From Tridacna crocea (Eukaryota > Mollusca > Bivalvia > Cardiida > Cardiidae): a DNA stretch of 64,000 bases. The position numbers and the translations under genes are program-made. Within the stretch, counting starts at the first letter, position 1; every line of letters starts with the position of its first letter. The notes beneath the pieces were generated by a model that was not told the origin of the DNA, searched no databases, and was given only the letters and a program-made list of their open reading frames with translations. The stretch covers positions 374,501 to 438,500 of the forward strand of contig OX031071.1 of assembly GCA_943736015.1 (NCBI GenBank), in the 5' to 3' direction. Shown one piece after another: positions 1 through 10,045 of this stretch.

Positions 1-59
1 CGTCTGCAAATTCTTTCGGTTTGGAAGAGTCCAAAATATGTCGTTTGGGAAAGGGTTAA
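1..59. mobile_element. Family A TTAA-hairpin MITE, right end only
   Basis: The window opens inside a family A element. Its right terminus reads CGTCTGCAAA then GTTTGGGAAAGGG and stops at TTAA. The hairpin and left end lie outside the window. Confidence 0.75.
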
Positions 60-280
60 TTGTCTGTTTATGTAATTGTTTGGGATAAATTCAAAATCAC
101 GTACCATAGATAAGTATTGGTCTACGATCCCTAACGTTTCTAGTGCTACATGGAATAAAATTTCTTGTTATTTGATAAATTAAGGTCGATATAATATCTT
201 GGTACATTTTGAACCGACCAGAAATTTCTTTGATGGCTATCTTCAAATTAGTTGTTGATACTTTTGTCAATTTTGTCAAT

Positions 281-475
281 TTCCTGAAAAGGCAGGTAAT
301 TTATTATCTCCATTTGTAATGAAAATATCGTGGTTTTAGATTTATAAATGATAATTCTAAGAAAGAAAAAAAAAAGTGGCTCGGTTAGAGTAGAATAATA
401 ATACTCATTTTTTTTAATCATAGCAAATTTTGTAGCATAATATTATAAGGGAAATAGCTGTTTTACTGTAGGGGT
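281..475 (-). repeat. Inverted partial copy of the 24618-24997 foldback element
   Basis: Read on the minus strand this segment matches the interior of the element at 24640-24840. Shared blocks include the TATTTT-rich AAATATCATCCTGC-like part, TTATAAATCTAAAACCAC and the block around GATAATAATTACCTCC. No terminal repeats are seen here, so it is a fragment. From 476 to 700 I see nothing recognisable. Confidence 0.55.
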
Positions 476-702
476 CGCAGATCTTGGCACCGTACTTGAT
501 GATGTTTATGTTATTTTGTCACGGTTAGTGGTTTTTAAACCTGTATTCTCAAAGATCAAACAATAATACAAAATGACAGGTTTATCGTGTTGGAGTTATA
601 ACAGATTTGATTCAGTGTTTTTTTGTGTATTTATATTTCATTTGCCTAATGTTCTTTGAGAAATTATAGAGCTATTTAAGACATAATGATCTTCCATTAA
701 CC

Positions 703-921
703 AGCTATCTCACAATCCCGACTTTTAAGAACCTAAAGAAAGATGCCATTTGAAAATATTGTGGGAACAGGAGAAAATGCTGGTTTTTACCAGCATTTTC
801 TCCTTTTCCCACAATGTTTTCTTCTCTTCCAAAGGTGTATTTCTATTTTTCAGTCGTAATTATTTTTTCTTCGGCAAAAACTTTCAATCGGGACAAATCT
901 TAAATTTTGTTGTTAAGTTAA
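703..921. mobile_element. Family A MITE, degenerate
   Basis: The central hairpin survives (arms around 761-820, GGAGAAAATGCTGG facing CCAGCATTTTCTCC). The termini are eroded: the left CCC end is replaced by CTATCTCACAATCCC and the right end reads TTGTTGTTAAGTTAA. Confidence 0.7.
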
Positions 922-1144
922 ATGTGAAGTGTTATGATCTTATAGAAAGTACAAATGATATTCTCGCCAAAGTTCTAAATATGTTAATGGTTCCACTCTA
1001 AATGCCAAGGGCTTTTGTTACGTACACACCCGGAAAAATAATAAACTTTTATTACACTGCATCCCGTCAATTATAGAATTGCGCTGGCACGAAATAGTTC
1101 CATAGAAATTTAAAAAGTTGTACCCTTTTCTCAGTGACAAATCT

Positions 1145-1367
1145 CTGAGCCATGCTCTGACAAAAGGGGGTTTAAATCATTACAACGAAGAGATCTTCAC
1201 AAAATCACGGATATATAAAATTCATTTTGCTGTACAACCAATGAAATCATGAAGCAGAGTGGTTATTGGGCATACAGAAAATTGACCAATGGCGAAAGGT
1301 TTCGGCCAGGTCAGCCTGCGCGGAATGCAGGTCGATACCTTTCGAAGATGCACTAAGCCCCCTTTTA
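1145..1367. mobile_element. Family D MITE (GAGCCATG ends)
   Basis: The left end GAGCCATGCTCTGACAAAAG is mirrored on the right by TGCACTAAGCCCCCTTTT. The interior carries the recurrent phrase TTTCGGCCAGGTCAGCCTGC, also seen in the copy at 22147-22419. It is non-coding. Confidence 0.6.
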
Positions 1368-1408
1368 ACAGAAGTTAACATAACATATTCCTGCATTCAC
1401 GAGCCACT

Positions 1409-1607
1409 CAGAGCTCCAGATAGAGGGAGTGATTTTGATTTCAAAATTGAAAATGTTAATTACGCACCATCAAACCCTATGTTATGGGTACTTATTAGAA
1501 TTGTCTTATCGTGGCGATTCTAATGAGTACCCACAAGATAGGGCTTGGAAGAGAATTAGTGGATTTAGAAAACCATCACTCCCTCATATCTCAGACTCGG
1601 AGCTGCC
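1409..1607. mobile_element. Foldback element E, copy 1
   Basis: This is an inverted repeat centred near 1510. Outer arms GAGCTCCAGATAGAGGGAGTG and CACTCCCTCATATCTCAGAC face each other. Inner arms GGGTACTTATTAGAATTG and CGATTCTAATGAGTACCC also pair. A second copy lies at 23583-23800. Confidence 0.65.
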
Positions 1608-1611
1608 TATC

Positions 1612-1839
1612 TTAACCCTTTCCCAAACAATCCCTGGTTTTTACGGGTCAGGAATAGAAGCCTTTTGAAAACATTGTGGGAAAAGGAGAAAATGCTGTTA
1701 ACCAGGATTTACTCCTTTTCCCAGAATGTGTTTTTCCTATCATATAGAAAAATCATCTTTTTAGCAACTGTTAATATGTCATCTGCAAAATGCTTTCAAT
1801 TTGGTCTGGTCCAGAATTTGCCGTTTGGGAAAGGGTTAA
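1612..1839. mobile_element. Family A MITE, full length, CCCTTTCCC subtype
   Basis: TTAA flanks both sides. The terminal inverted repeats are perfect: CCCTTTCCCAAAC on the left and GTTTGGGAAAGGG on the right. The hairpin is partly decayed on its right arm (CCAGGATTTACTCC). Confidence 0.85.
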
Positions 1840-2375
1840 TAAAATGCGTAGTTTACTTCAACTATTTTTTTTTTTTCAAGATTTTAGACTTACACAGTTC
1901 ATGATCGACAATACGAAACGTGTTTTGGAAGAAATATCTGTAGACAATCAAACTTTTATAAAACTTATAAACTGTATACGGTGGCATTTTCTGCCACTAC
2001 ACACGAGATAGCTGTTGCAATAATTTAAGAGAAGTATTGTGATTGTTTTTTCCGCGATAAAACTATATCGCGATAATTCTAACTATAACCATATTTTTTT
2101 TTCTTTCGTGCCCATAACTGACATTCACGATAACTATAATTAGACACGGTTTCGGAACACCTTCGTCTACATCCTTTTGAATTCTCCTTTTCCCTGAATG
2201 GTTTTAGAGTTGTTCGTAGGAGACATTTCTATTCGTTTTTGTGATTTTACAGACCTCTGTTTCTTTCCAGTCTTGTCAGATTTTTCCAGTAAAGCTACAA
2301 TTGTCAGTGATTCGAAATTTAAATGACTGCGAACTTATCAAGTCAAAAGGTACCAAGTTCATCCAAATGATAAAT
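1840..2375. other. Unassigned AT-rich DNA
   Basis: There is a run of T at 1865-1877 and scattered AT-rich sequence. I see no gene, repeat boundary or splice-consistent open frame here. Confidence 0.4.
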
Positions 2376-2470
2376 TTTCTATTTATAGATATCGAGAAAC
2401 GGTTTGAAGTCTATTTATAGATATCGAGAAACGATTCGAAGTCTATTTATAGATATCGAGAAACGGTTCG
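2376..2470. repeat. Three tandem copies of a 32 bp unit
   Basis: The unit TCTATTTATAGATATCGAGA plus AACGGTTTGAAG occurs three times with one or two changes per copy. Confidence 0.85.
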
Positions 2471-2689
2471 TACTATCACGATAATTTTATCTCGAATGTC
2501 AGCTTCGAGCCCCATTGAGAAATTTTGCAGCAAAAACAGAAGTTTATCGTAATACTTTTCACAGGAAACGTTTTATTACCCCTTCAAGATAAGAAAACTT
2601 GAATTTTTCACGATAGTTTACTGAAATTATCATGATACCTCTCTCGTATCTCGTGGCAGTAATATGCCACCATACGAATCTCCTAAATC

Positions 2690-2918
2690 TTAACCCCTTA
2701 GTCCATAGATACTCATTTCTACGCATTGCTTGTAGGAGCCTTTGGAAAACATTGTGGCAAAAGGTGAAATTGCTCGTTACGAGCAATTTCACCTTTTGCC
2801 ACAACGTTTTCAATGCTATCAAAAGGTGCCATATACAAATAAGAAACAGCTTCATTCTTGCTGTTATTTAGGGTCAATTAGAGATACCGTAGAAATGACT
2901 TATGGGGTAAAGGATTAA
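2690..2918. mobile_element. Family A MITE, divergent subtype
   Basis: TTAA flanks both ends, with CCCCTTAGTCC on the left and ATGGGGTAAAGGA on the right. The hairpin is perfect over at least 23 bp per arm but differs from the common type in both arms: GTGGCAAAAGGTGAAATTGC faces GCAATTTCACCTTTTGCCAC. The right half does not match the usual family A interior, so this is a separate subfamily. Confidence 0.75.
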
Positions 2919-3170
2919 TACATAATGAAAACGATATTTATGATATAGATCTACTTGGGGTATATAGACCATAATCTGTGAAAAGGGGGCTTAATGCATC
3001 GCCAAAATCTGCACAATCTGATTTGGTTCGAGTTTTTTTCTGTGGGTAAATTTTCTGCTTTGCAAAGGACCATTCTAATTCCAGATTATTTCTATTGTCA
3101 GACAATACAGATCTTATTGATCCACAAGTATGGGATGACTTGTTAGGTATAATGCATCATGTAGATGACC

Positions 3171-3250
3171 ACACCCCTCGCCCCCTTCGCCCCCCCTCGC
3201 GCCCCTCCCCCCTTCACCGCCCTCGCCCCCATCGCCCACCTCGCCCTTGG
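3171..3250. repeat. C-rich low-complexity tract
   Basis: Irregular CCCCTCGCCCCC repeats. The apparent proline and arginine rich reading is a by-product of composition. Confidence 0.8.
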
Positions 3251-3265
3251 CAGAGCATTTTAGAT

Positions 3266-3697
3266 CAGGGCCCATATTCACCAATCATTTTAACTCATTA
3301 CCAAACGACAAAATTTTAGGTTTGTCAAAATTGAAAGCATTTGCAGACAACAGAATAATAGTGAATGAAAATTTGAAATTTGTTTGTGAAGGGTAGAAAA
3401 GATAGTGGGAAAAGGAGAAAATGCTGGTTACCAGCATTTTCTCCTTTTCCCACAGTGTTTTCTAAAGGCTTCTTGCTCAAGGTCGTCAAAAGCAGGGATT
3501 GTGTGGTAAAAGGTTAAGAAAGTTCATGGTCTCAGTCTCCAGAATTTTCTAAATCTGCACAATAATAAAAATAGCACAACTTCTGATTGGCTAAACCAAA
3601 TGGTTTAACCAATCAGAAATTTTGTTGTTTTCAAATTTAGAAAATCTTGAAGAATAAGACTAAACATATTCTTAAGAATAGTTGGTGAATACGGGCC
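3266..3697. mobile_element. Family B palindromic MITE split by a family A insertion
   Basis: The ends GGGCCCATATTCACCAATCA and GTTGGTGAATACGGGCC are inverted repeats. The centre (3576-3630) is a palindrome on TTCTGATTGGCTAAACCA. Intact relatives at 7725 and 9611 are about 190 bp; this copy is longer because 3290-3517 is a family A element sitting in a TTAA near the left end. Confidence 0.8.
3290..3517. mobile_element. Family A MITE nested in a family B element
   Basis: TTAA occurs at both ends, with CTCATTACCAAACGAC on the left and GTGTGGTAAAAGG on the right. The hairpin at about 3400-3455 is intact. It is younger than the family B element that it interrupts. Confidence 0.85.
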
Positions 3698-3832
3698 TTG
3701 TATTTTATGAAAAGGAGGCTTGGTGCATTTGTGAAAGTATCGTCTCGGATCACCCTGAGCTGGCCAAAGTCTAGTGAATCGCACATAGCAGTGTAAAGGT
3801 TAAAATTCCTCTAAACCGAACAAAAATCCCCA

Positions 3833-4517
3833 TTAAAGGTCCGTTTATACAGAACGCGAATGCGAACGCGACTTTTGAGCAGTTTTGCCATTCAAATAGA
3901 GCAGGAACGCGAACACGGAAAACCGTTGACGGCTTTCGCGGCGGCTCGTCTTTTTCTTGCTGTGAGAGATAAAATTTGGTCATTTGGAATCATGGCGCAG
4001 GGAGAGTCAGACACGAAGGAGATCATAGTACTGTACTTGTACGCAAAACAACGGAGGAAGAGAAAGAGGTGTGTGTCAGTACACGAACTTTTACATAGAA
4101 GAAGTGAATTTGGAGAGTACCACCACCTCGTACAAAACTACATTTTCATCCTGCAAAATTCAAGAATCATGGCTTCTGTCTTGTCCATTGTCTTGTCCAT
4201 TCTTCTCCAAACTTCACAAGCAAAGTAGACTGGCGCTAGTGCCTAGCTTTTTCTTGGGACGGTCAGGCGTTCAAGTTTCTATTTGTGGAAATGATGTAAG
4301 GGAAGTACCTGCTGATTGGTTGATAGCAAAAAAGCCGCGCGACCTTCTCAGAAAATTCGCTCTGGGGGCAATCAAGGCGGTCGTTCGCGCGAACAAATAT
4401 TTGTTCGCGTTCGCGTTCGCTCTGTATTTGAACGGTTCCTCTACAAATCACTAAAATATTGCAGGACGAAAAACCGCGTTCGCTTTCGCGTTCGCGCTCT
4501 GTATAAACGGACCTTTA
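3833..4517. mobile_element. Harbinger-like DNA transposon, internally deleted
   Basis: Terminal inverted repeats AAGGTCCGTTTATACAGAAC and CTCTGTATAAACGGACCTT bound about 680 bp. Subterminal GAACGCGAACGCG-type motifs occur in inverted orientation at both ends. The outermost bases are TTAA/TAA-like and self-complementary, so the target duplication (TTA/TAA, as in PIF/Harbinger, or TTAA) cannot be settled. The interior encodes a fragment resembling the N-terminus of HARBI1-type transposases. Confidence 0.65.
3992..4228 (+). pseudogene. HARBI1-type transposase, N-terminal remnant
   Basis: From ATG 3992 the frame reads MAQGESDTKE, then a basic stretch (KQRRKRKR), then SVHELLHRRSEFGEYHHLVQ. The pattern basic run, then V-H-x-x-L-x-R-R-x-x-x-G-x-(F/Y)-H-x-L-V is typical of the start of PIF/Harbinger nuclease proteins such as HARBI1 and its active transposon relatives. 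The reading frame leaves this similarity about 50 residues in and stops at 4228. The whole catalytic DDE region is missing, and the remaining element length could not hold it. In a complete family member the protein would cut and paste the element in partnership with a Myb-like protein. It is not expected to be functional here. The family assignment rests on recognising one motif, so confidence is moderate. Confidence 0.5.
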
Positions 4518-4623
4518 ATTCGAAACGATCTTTAACGCGTCTGTCTGATATAGGCAAGTGCACAGAGAGCCTCGTTAAAGACCAATATTTAACCAGACAA
4601 GCAAAGTCCAGTGCCTTTTCTCG

Positions 4624-4690
4624 CGGACAGTGTAGATGAAGTTCAAATTGTACAGAGACACTCAGTCTGATCTTGGATCTACACTGTCCG
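4624..4690. repeat. Family C short palindrome
   Basis: GGACAGTGTAGAT at the left faces ATCTACACTGTCC at the right. The loop side is decayed relative to other copies. Confidence 0.7.
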
Positions 4691-4884
4691 ATGCGGCAAA
4701 TACTGTCATCAAATCGCAATGTTTTGGATTTTGTTTTGCTATCCACTGAAAAGTTTTTATCTGAATTCTTACGCGTTAAATTGGTCAGTAAAAAGTATAA
4801 GACGACAATTTGACGATTTTTTTTTTGGTGGGAAAGCAGCCATCTGCTGGTGTGGATTATTACAAGACGTAACGGTTAGCATTA

Positions 4885-4965
4885 GGAATATATCCTTTGA
4901 ATACATTGTGGGAAAGAGACAAAATGGTGGTGATGTTTTCAAAAGCCTTCTTTCTCTGAGTCGTT
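4885..4965. mobile_element. Family A MITE fragment
   Basis: It contains TTTGAATACATTGTGGGAAA and then GTTTTCAAAAGCCTTCTTTC, the two sides of the hairpin with most of the hairpin deleted. Confidence 0.55.
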
Positions 4966-5007
4966 GTCGAGCTCTCTTAAAGCAGTTGTTACCGCACAAG
5001 ACATGAG

Positions 5008-5220
5008 AACCGGGGGTCGCTGCCTCGAACAACTGCTTTCCTAGGATTGATGATAGACATTGTGACAAGATTCATTCCTCTCACAGCTGACCATTGTTTC
5101 AGCAATGGTTTTGTGGGAAAGCAGCCAGAGATTTTGGGAAGAAAATTGTGCATAATGCAGTAAAAAGAAACTTGATAACTACACCGGCCGCCGCAATATA
5201 ACCGAAATAACTTTAAGCTT
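5008..5220 (+). mobile_element. SINE-1, tRNA-derived, 5' truncated
   Basis: It begins in the tRNA-like part (GAACCGGGGGTCGCTGCCTC), followed by the shared body TCCTAGGATTGATGATAGAC and GTGGGAAAGCAGCCAGAG. It ends in GGCCGCCGCAATATAACCG as in other SINE-1 copies. A second small piece of the same body occurs at about 4829-4850. Confidence 0.65.
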
Positions 5221-5227
5221 AATTTCA

Positions 5228-5329
5228 TCAACACAAGAGAAAACAGTGTGGAAAAAGGAGAAAATGCTTGTTACAAGCAATTTCTCCTTTTCCCACAATG
5301 TTTTCAAAAACCGTCTTTTTCAGGGTCCT
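5228..5329. mobile_element. Family A MITE, hairpin and right flank only
   Basis: The hairpin GGAGAAAATGCTTGTTACAAG with its opposing arm is present, and the element abuts the next family A copy at the TTAA of 5330. The loop-proximal CTTG/CAAG pair differs from CTGG/CCAG in both arms. Confidence 0.7.
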
Positions 5330-5565
5330 TTAACCCTTTTTGACAAACGGCAAATTTTGGACCAGACCAGACCAAATTGAAAGCATTTTGCACATGACAA
5401 ATTAACAGTTGCTAAAAAGCTGATTTTTCTATATGATAGGGTAAAAAACATTGTGGGAAAAGGGGAAAATGCTGGTTACCAGCATTTTCTCCTTTTCCCA
5501 CAATGTTTTCAAAAGGCTTCTATTCCTGACCAATAAAAACCAGGGATTGTTAGGGAAAGGGTTAA
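5330..5565. mobile_element. Family A MITE, full length
   Basis: TTAA flanks both sides and the hairpin is complete. The left end reads CCCTTTTTGACAAACGGC and the right end GTTAGGGAAAGGG. Confidence 0.8.
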
Positions 5566-6177
5566 AACAGAACTATTTTGTGAAGGGTAGAGATAGCCTG
5601 GCTGTAAGTGAATACGGTCGTAATTATCCGGAAATTCTGTTCCCGCGTAAATTGCGTCCCCCCTCCAGGGGGCGTTACAATCTGTTGGTTACACACGAGA
5701 ATCTCGCCCCGAAGCTGGTGGGAAAAAAATCACAAATGAACAATACTCTGTTAAAGACACATTAAAGGCCAAAAATTTCAAAGTAGATGACGTAATATAT
5801 TTAAATTATACCATTTAAAAGTATGGAAAAAATTGTGAAGAAGTCTGTTGTCGTTTGGTCTGGCCATATGTTAGTCGCTGGCAGAAAAGAAGGAATTTTA
5901 AAATCGGGCAAAAGACACGGCTACCTGTCAGGTTTTAAGCTAGTTTTGAAATTAATTTCTCCGTCATCGACTCACTCTTCGACCGACCGTTTAATGACAG
6001 ATTATCATCTCCACAACAAATTGTCATATTTTTAAGTGGTGTTATATGAATTCAAATTTATTTAAAAACCTGCTTTGTTTACATTTGGACTTTAATGTCA
6101 CTTTAAACGGGTTTTAAGGTAACAATAACTATCGAAAGTAAACAAAGTAGGTGTTACAAATAGATTAAATTCAATGA
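5566..6177. other. Unassigned, with faint repeat character
   Basis: The stretch from TTAAAGGCCAAAAATTTC (about 5763) has relatives near 40277 (CTTAAAGGCCCAGTAGAG), and GCTTTGTTTAC/GTAAACAAAG at about 6073 and 6140 can pair. This suggests a decayed foldback element. No gene is visible. Confidence 0.3.
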
Positions 6178-6412
6178 TTGATTGTAGGATGTTTAGCGCC
6201 GTTTTCAACATTATTTCAGTTATATCGCGGTGGCTGTGCACCTATCAAGTGCTTTCCTGGAGTCTCTTTTACTGGTACTCCGCAAAACTTTCTTTCCAAG
6301 CCATTGGCTGCTTTCCCACCTAAATATCGTCAAAGCTGGTCAGCGGTGGCAGAGGAATTAATCCTTTCGCAGTGGTTATCATCAATCCTTCCCATGAAGC
6401 AGAATCAAGAGA
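6178..6412 (-). mobile_element. SINE-1, minus strand, 5' truncated
   Basis: On the plus strand the tail end comes first (GCGCCGTTTTCAACATTATT), then CTTTCCTGGAGTCTC and GGCTGCTTTCCCACC, and finally GGTTATCATCAATCCTTC. This is the reverse of the SINE body at 18440-18600. The tRNA-like head is missing. Confidence 0.65.
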
Positions 6413-6461
6413 TGTTCGTATAATTTATGTTGTAAGAACTTGTTTCTAAATCAATGTAAAA

Positions 6462-6549
6462 TAAATATCGTCGGTTTACTTCAAAAACCTCGTAACTACA
6501 GTTTGTTACAAGCTGTAGTTACGAGGTTATTGAAGTAAACCGACGGTAT
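6462..6549. repeat. Perfect-arm palindrome
   Basis: Left arm CGTCGGTTTACTTCAA with CCTCGTAACTACAG, and right arm CTGTAGTTACGAGG with TTGAAGTAAACCGACG, separated by a loop of about 11 bp. Half of the same palindrome recurs at 55998-56030. Confidence 0.85.
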
Positions 6550-6732
6550 GTACATTCTATGCAGTCTGATACTGAATCTTCACTATCCGTAATGGTAGAT
6601 AGATTTGTAGATTTCCGCCCTTTGTTAACACGTGGCTCGGCGAATAAATTGGTTATAGAAGTAAATTTGCGATATTGTTACCGTTTTCCTGAATTTCTGT
6701 CGGCTTACTTCATTTGGACATGTTTGATATTG

Positions 6733-7090
6733 AAAGACAGAGAGAGATAGAGGAGAGAGGGTAGCTCAAGGATCAGGTGTGAGAGAGAAAGAGTGCAGAG
6801 AAATTGAAGAGAGAGAGAGAGAGAGTGGGACATTGCATGGAAAGTGCAGAGAGCGAGAGATCTGCAACGAGAGCAAGAATGAGAGAGAGAAGAAGAGAGA
6901 GAGATTTGCACAGAGCGAGAGAGAGTGAGAGTGGGTGCAGGGAAAGTACAGAGTGAGAGATCTGGAGAGAGAGAGGGGGAAAGAGAGATAGTGGGAAGAG
7001 AGAGAGAGAAAGAGAGTGGGAAGAGAGAGAGAGAGAGAGAGAGAGTGAGTGGGAAGAGAGAGAGAAGAAAGAGAGAGAGAGAGGTTAACT
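6733..7090. repeat. (GA)n microsatellite, imperfect
   Basis: About 350 bp of GAGAGA interrupted by GTGGGA and GTGCAGA. The long Ser/Leu and Arg/Glu frames on the two strands are composition artefacts. Confidence 0.9.
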
Positions 7091-7260
7091 GTGTTCATGA
7101 AGTAGCCGTGCACTATGTTGATGGCACTAATTGACTTGAGCGAACAGACCTTTGCATGATGAAGCTTTGTAGATCCTAACTATGACCGGAAACGAAACTT
7201 TTCAAGCATCAGTGATTAGAAGCAGAATACTACTTTGTTCAAACGACATGATCAATCGCT

Positions 7261-7490
7261 TTAATTCATTACCAAACGACAAAATTTTAGACTGGTCCAA
7301 ATTGAAAGCATTTGCAGACAACAAAATAAAAGTGACTGAAAAATTGATTTTTGTTCTGGGAAAGGGTAGAAAACGCTGTGGGAAAAGGAGAAAATGCTGG
7401 ATACCAGCATTTTCTCCTTTTCCCACAGCGTTTTCAAAAGGCTTCTTTCTCAGGGGTGTCAAAAGTAGGGATTGTGTGGTAATGGGTTAA
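7261..7490. mobile_element. Family A MITE, full length, CATTACC subtype
   Basis: TTAA at 7261 and 7487, TTCATTACCAAACGAC on the left and GTGTGGTAATGGG on the right. The hairpin is perfect and carries AACGCTG facing CAGCGTT, a two-arm variant. Confidence 0.9.
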
Positions 7491-7499
7491 GGGATAGAA

Positions 7500-7724
7500 A
7501 TGTGTTTAAACGAAACAATAATTTGTTTTGACGAATTACTGGTTTGTTTAAACGAAATGACTTTTAGCTTTAAAGAAACACTATTTCGTTTAAAACGACA
7601 CGATACTTGATACGATAATGAATTACAAGTATGTTTTGACAAATATAATTCGCTTCAACGAAATCCAGAAAGAAGAAACAGGATGACGCTCTGGTCACGT
7701 ACAGTCGATTCTAACGAGTGTCCT
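7500..7724. repeat. AT-rich DNA with repeated TTTAAACGAAAT motifs
   Basis: GTTTAAACGAAA recurs at 7507, 7549 and 7588 in both orientations. The same kind of motif resumes at 7917-8110 (TTATAACGAATTATTATTTC). It looks like an old foldback sequence with no coding content. Confidence 0.35.
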
Positions 7725-7912
7725 GGGTCCATATTCACCAACCATTCTTGAGAATATTCTTAGTCTTATTCTCCAAGGTTTTCCAAATTTGTAAGTAACA
7801 CAACTTCTAATTGGCTAAACCGAATGGTTTAGCCAATCAGAAGTTGTGTTACTTACAAATCTAGAAAGTTCTGGAGAATAAGACGAAGAACGTTCTTAAG
7901 AATGGTAAATAA
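7725..7912. mobile_element. Family B palindromic MITE
   Basis: It starts GGGTCCATATTCACCAACCA. The long palindrome has GTAACACAACTTCTAATTGG facing CCAATCAGAAGTTGTGTTAC. The right terminus is lost at AATGGTAAATAA. Confidence 0.8.
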
Positions 7913-8238
7913 TTTTGTTATCAAAATTTCGATGAAATAGATGTGTTTTATGATCAAGTAAGCATTTTGTTAAAATGATTTCGTTTTATCAAAATAGTAA
8001 TTCGTTATAATTGATTATTGCATTTTATCGAAAAGGGATTCCTTTTACAATAAGTATCTTGTTATAACGAATTATTATTTCGTTCTGTTTGTTTAATCAG
8101 TATTCGGTTAATAACGAAAGAAAAGATGTGTCACTTTTAATACCTATGGGACTCGACTCCCGACTTTTTTTCCTGCCACCACATAAATCATAATTATTGG
8201 AATCTGCCGAATAATTCAGTGTTCAGTTACGAAGAGGA

Positions 8239-8345
8239 AAACACCTTTGAAAACATCGTGGGAAAAGGAGAAAATGCTGTTTACCAGCCTTTTCTCCTTT
8301 GCAAAACAATATTATCATAACTCTTTCTCCTGAGGTTCGCTAAAA
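8239..8345. mobile_element. Family A MITE remnant
   Basis: It contains GGGAAAAGGAGAAAATGCTG and a decayed opposite arm (CAGCCTTTTCTCCTTTGC). No termini are left. Confidence 0.6.
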
Positions 8346-8469
8346 CTTAAAATTATGTGGTAGAGATTTAGATTTTATTGCTTGCTTCTAAAGATTCTGC
8401 ATCTTGTAGCACATGTAAATCAATTCTAGTTAAACGATGTCATGAAGTTGAACTAAATAGGAGTAAATG

Positions 8470-8538
8470 TAATAAATGGATAAAGAGATAAGATAAATAA
8501 ATAAATAAAAAATGAATAAATAAATGAATACATACATA

Positions 8539-8570
<32 letters not shown>

Positions 8571-8680
8571 ATATAGATAAATAAACATTTTTTTCGTAAT
8601 AAGAAATGAATGAACAAATGAATGAATGAATAAACAAACAAAGAAATGAATGAATAAATAAATAAATAAATAAAAGACGT
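8470..8680. repeat. AT-rich tetranucleotide microsatellites
   Basis: Runs of AAAT, AATG and GAAA repeats, including (GAAA) about ten times at 8541-8570. Minus-strand Phe/Leu/Ile-rich frames are artefacts. Confidence 0.9.
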
Positions 8681-8879
8681 ACCTTTTGAACCAGTCTTAC
8701 TCTCCCATTTATAGCAACCCGCTGAGAAATCGGCATAAAAGTGCACACACAAGTCACAGAATGAAAGTCAGAAAAGGACCTCGGATAATTTACACCAGTC
8801 AATAATCTGCTATTTCTTGTTACATTTTCTAGTCATCATCTTCCTAACGTTAATTATCACGAATTCCACGCCACATATA

Positions 8880-9140
8880 GATAACTGTCTTAAAATGTCA
8901 ACTTAATCAGTCAGTATGCTTCTTGCAAGCAAACCTCACAGGAAAAATTCACCGACAACAATCCATGAAAAATTAAAAGCACATGACGAACGTTACTTGT
9001 TGGTCCTTTCGTTCTCAAATAGAGTTTGTTACTGCCTAACATTGATGAAAGTAAATTCAGGACCCATGTCGTCTATGAACAACTGTCTGATAATGTCAAC
9101 TTGATTAGTCAATATGGTTCGTCAAGCAAAGCGGACTAGG
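8880..9140. repeat. Diverged direct duplication of about 60 bp
   Basis: The block AACTGTCTTAAAATGTCAAC with CAGTATGCTTC near 8881-8930 recurs as AACTGTCTGATAATGTCAAC with CAATATGGTTC near 9080-9125. Confidence 0.6.
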
Positions 9141-9281
9141 TTCACAGACCTCGACCTTTTTCCATAATTCTGCTAAATAATGAAAATTGAATTTTAAGTG
9201 TGATAGCAAATTTTCTAAAAAAAACTTAACTTTTAACTTTTTCTGTTTCAAAATTATGTTTGTATGAATGATTCATGCCTT

Positions 9282-9350
9282 GTCGGACAGTGTAGATCCA
9301 AGATCAGATTACACGTCTGATTTTGATCTCCACTGTACGCAAAAGGTCAG
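9282..9350. repeat. Family C palindrome
   Basis: GGACAGTGTAGATCCAAGAT on the left faces ATTTTGATCTCCACTGT. It is followed by the usual tail GCAAAAGGTCAGTGAGTCGC, so the repeated unit extends past the palindrome. Confidence 0.75.
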
Positions 9351-9377
9351 TGAGTCGCGCTTAGCAGCCAAAGGGCT

Positions 9378-9560
9378 AACTTTTTTACCAGACGACAAAA
9401 TTTTAGACTTACCCAAATTGGAGGCATTAGCAGACGACAAAAATTGAAAATCGTTTTTGAAAGGGTTGAAAACATTGTGGTGAAAGAAGGGGAAAATGCT
9501 GATAATCAGCGTTTTATCCTTTTCCTGCAATGCTTTCTCCTTTTAATGCAATGAAAGCTT
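9378..9560. mobile_element. Family A MITE, degenerate
   Basis: It keeps TTACCAGACGACAAAATTTT and GGAAAATGCTGATAATCAGC. The right terminus has been lost. Confidence 0.65.
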
Positions 9561-9610
9561 GAAATAGTAAAACCTGGTGTATAGTCCTTGTTGCTTTTTC
9601 TCCAGATGTT

Positions 9611-9806
9611 GGGTCCGTATTCACCAACCATTCTTGATAACGTTCTTTGTCTTATTCTTGAAGATTATCTAACTGTGAAAGTAACAGAACTTCTGATTGG
9701 CTAAACCATAAATGGTTTAGCCAATCAGAAGTTCTGTTACTTTCACTTGATTCTGAAGAATAAGACTAAGAATATTCTAAAGAATGATTAGTGAATAGGA
9801 ACCCCG
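9611..9806. mobile_element. Family B palindromic MITE, near complete
   Basis: GGGTCCGTATTCACCAACCA on the left and TTAGTGAATAGGAACCCC on the right. The palindromic core has AGTAACAGAACTTCTGATTG in one arm and its complement in the other, around AACCATAAATGGTT. Confidence 0.85.
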
Positions 9807-9889
9807 GTTCTTTCTGTCGCATTTATTATACATTATAGAAAGCTAGTCGCCATATAATCCGAGGTTCATAAAATCCACTTTGTCGAATA

Positions 9890-10045
9890 ACCCACCGAAT
9901 CTTGAGGCAGAATTATCCTTTGACATGCAAAAAAATTTAAAGATAGCGTAAAAGTTTCGACTAACTTAGCCTGCGCAGTCCGTACTTGCTGGTATGGGTC
10001 TTTATTGTTTGAAGATACATTAAACCTCCTATTCACATAGAAGGA
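9890..10045. mobile_element. Family D MITE fragment
   Basis: It matches the interior and right side of the copy at 22147-22419: TTTGACATGCAAAAAAATTT, GCCTGCGCAGTCCGTAC and ACATTAAACCTCC. Confidence 0.5.

Noticed and set aside
4071-4454. A 127-codon open frame in the Harbinger-like element
   Set aside because: It overlaps the HARBI1-like reading in another frame and its second half translates the GCGAAC-rich terminal repeats.
6766-7113. Ser/Leu-rich and Arg/Glu-rich open frames
   Set aside because: They lie in a GA microsatellite.
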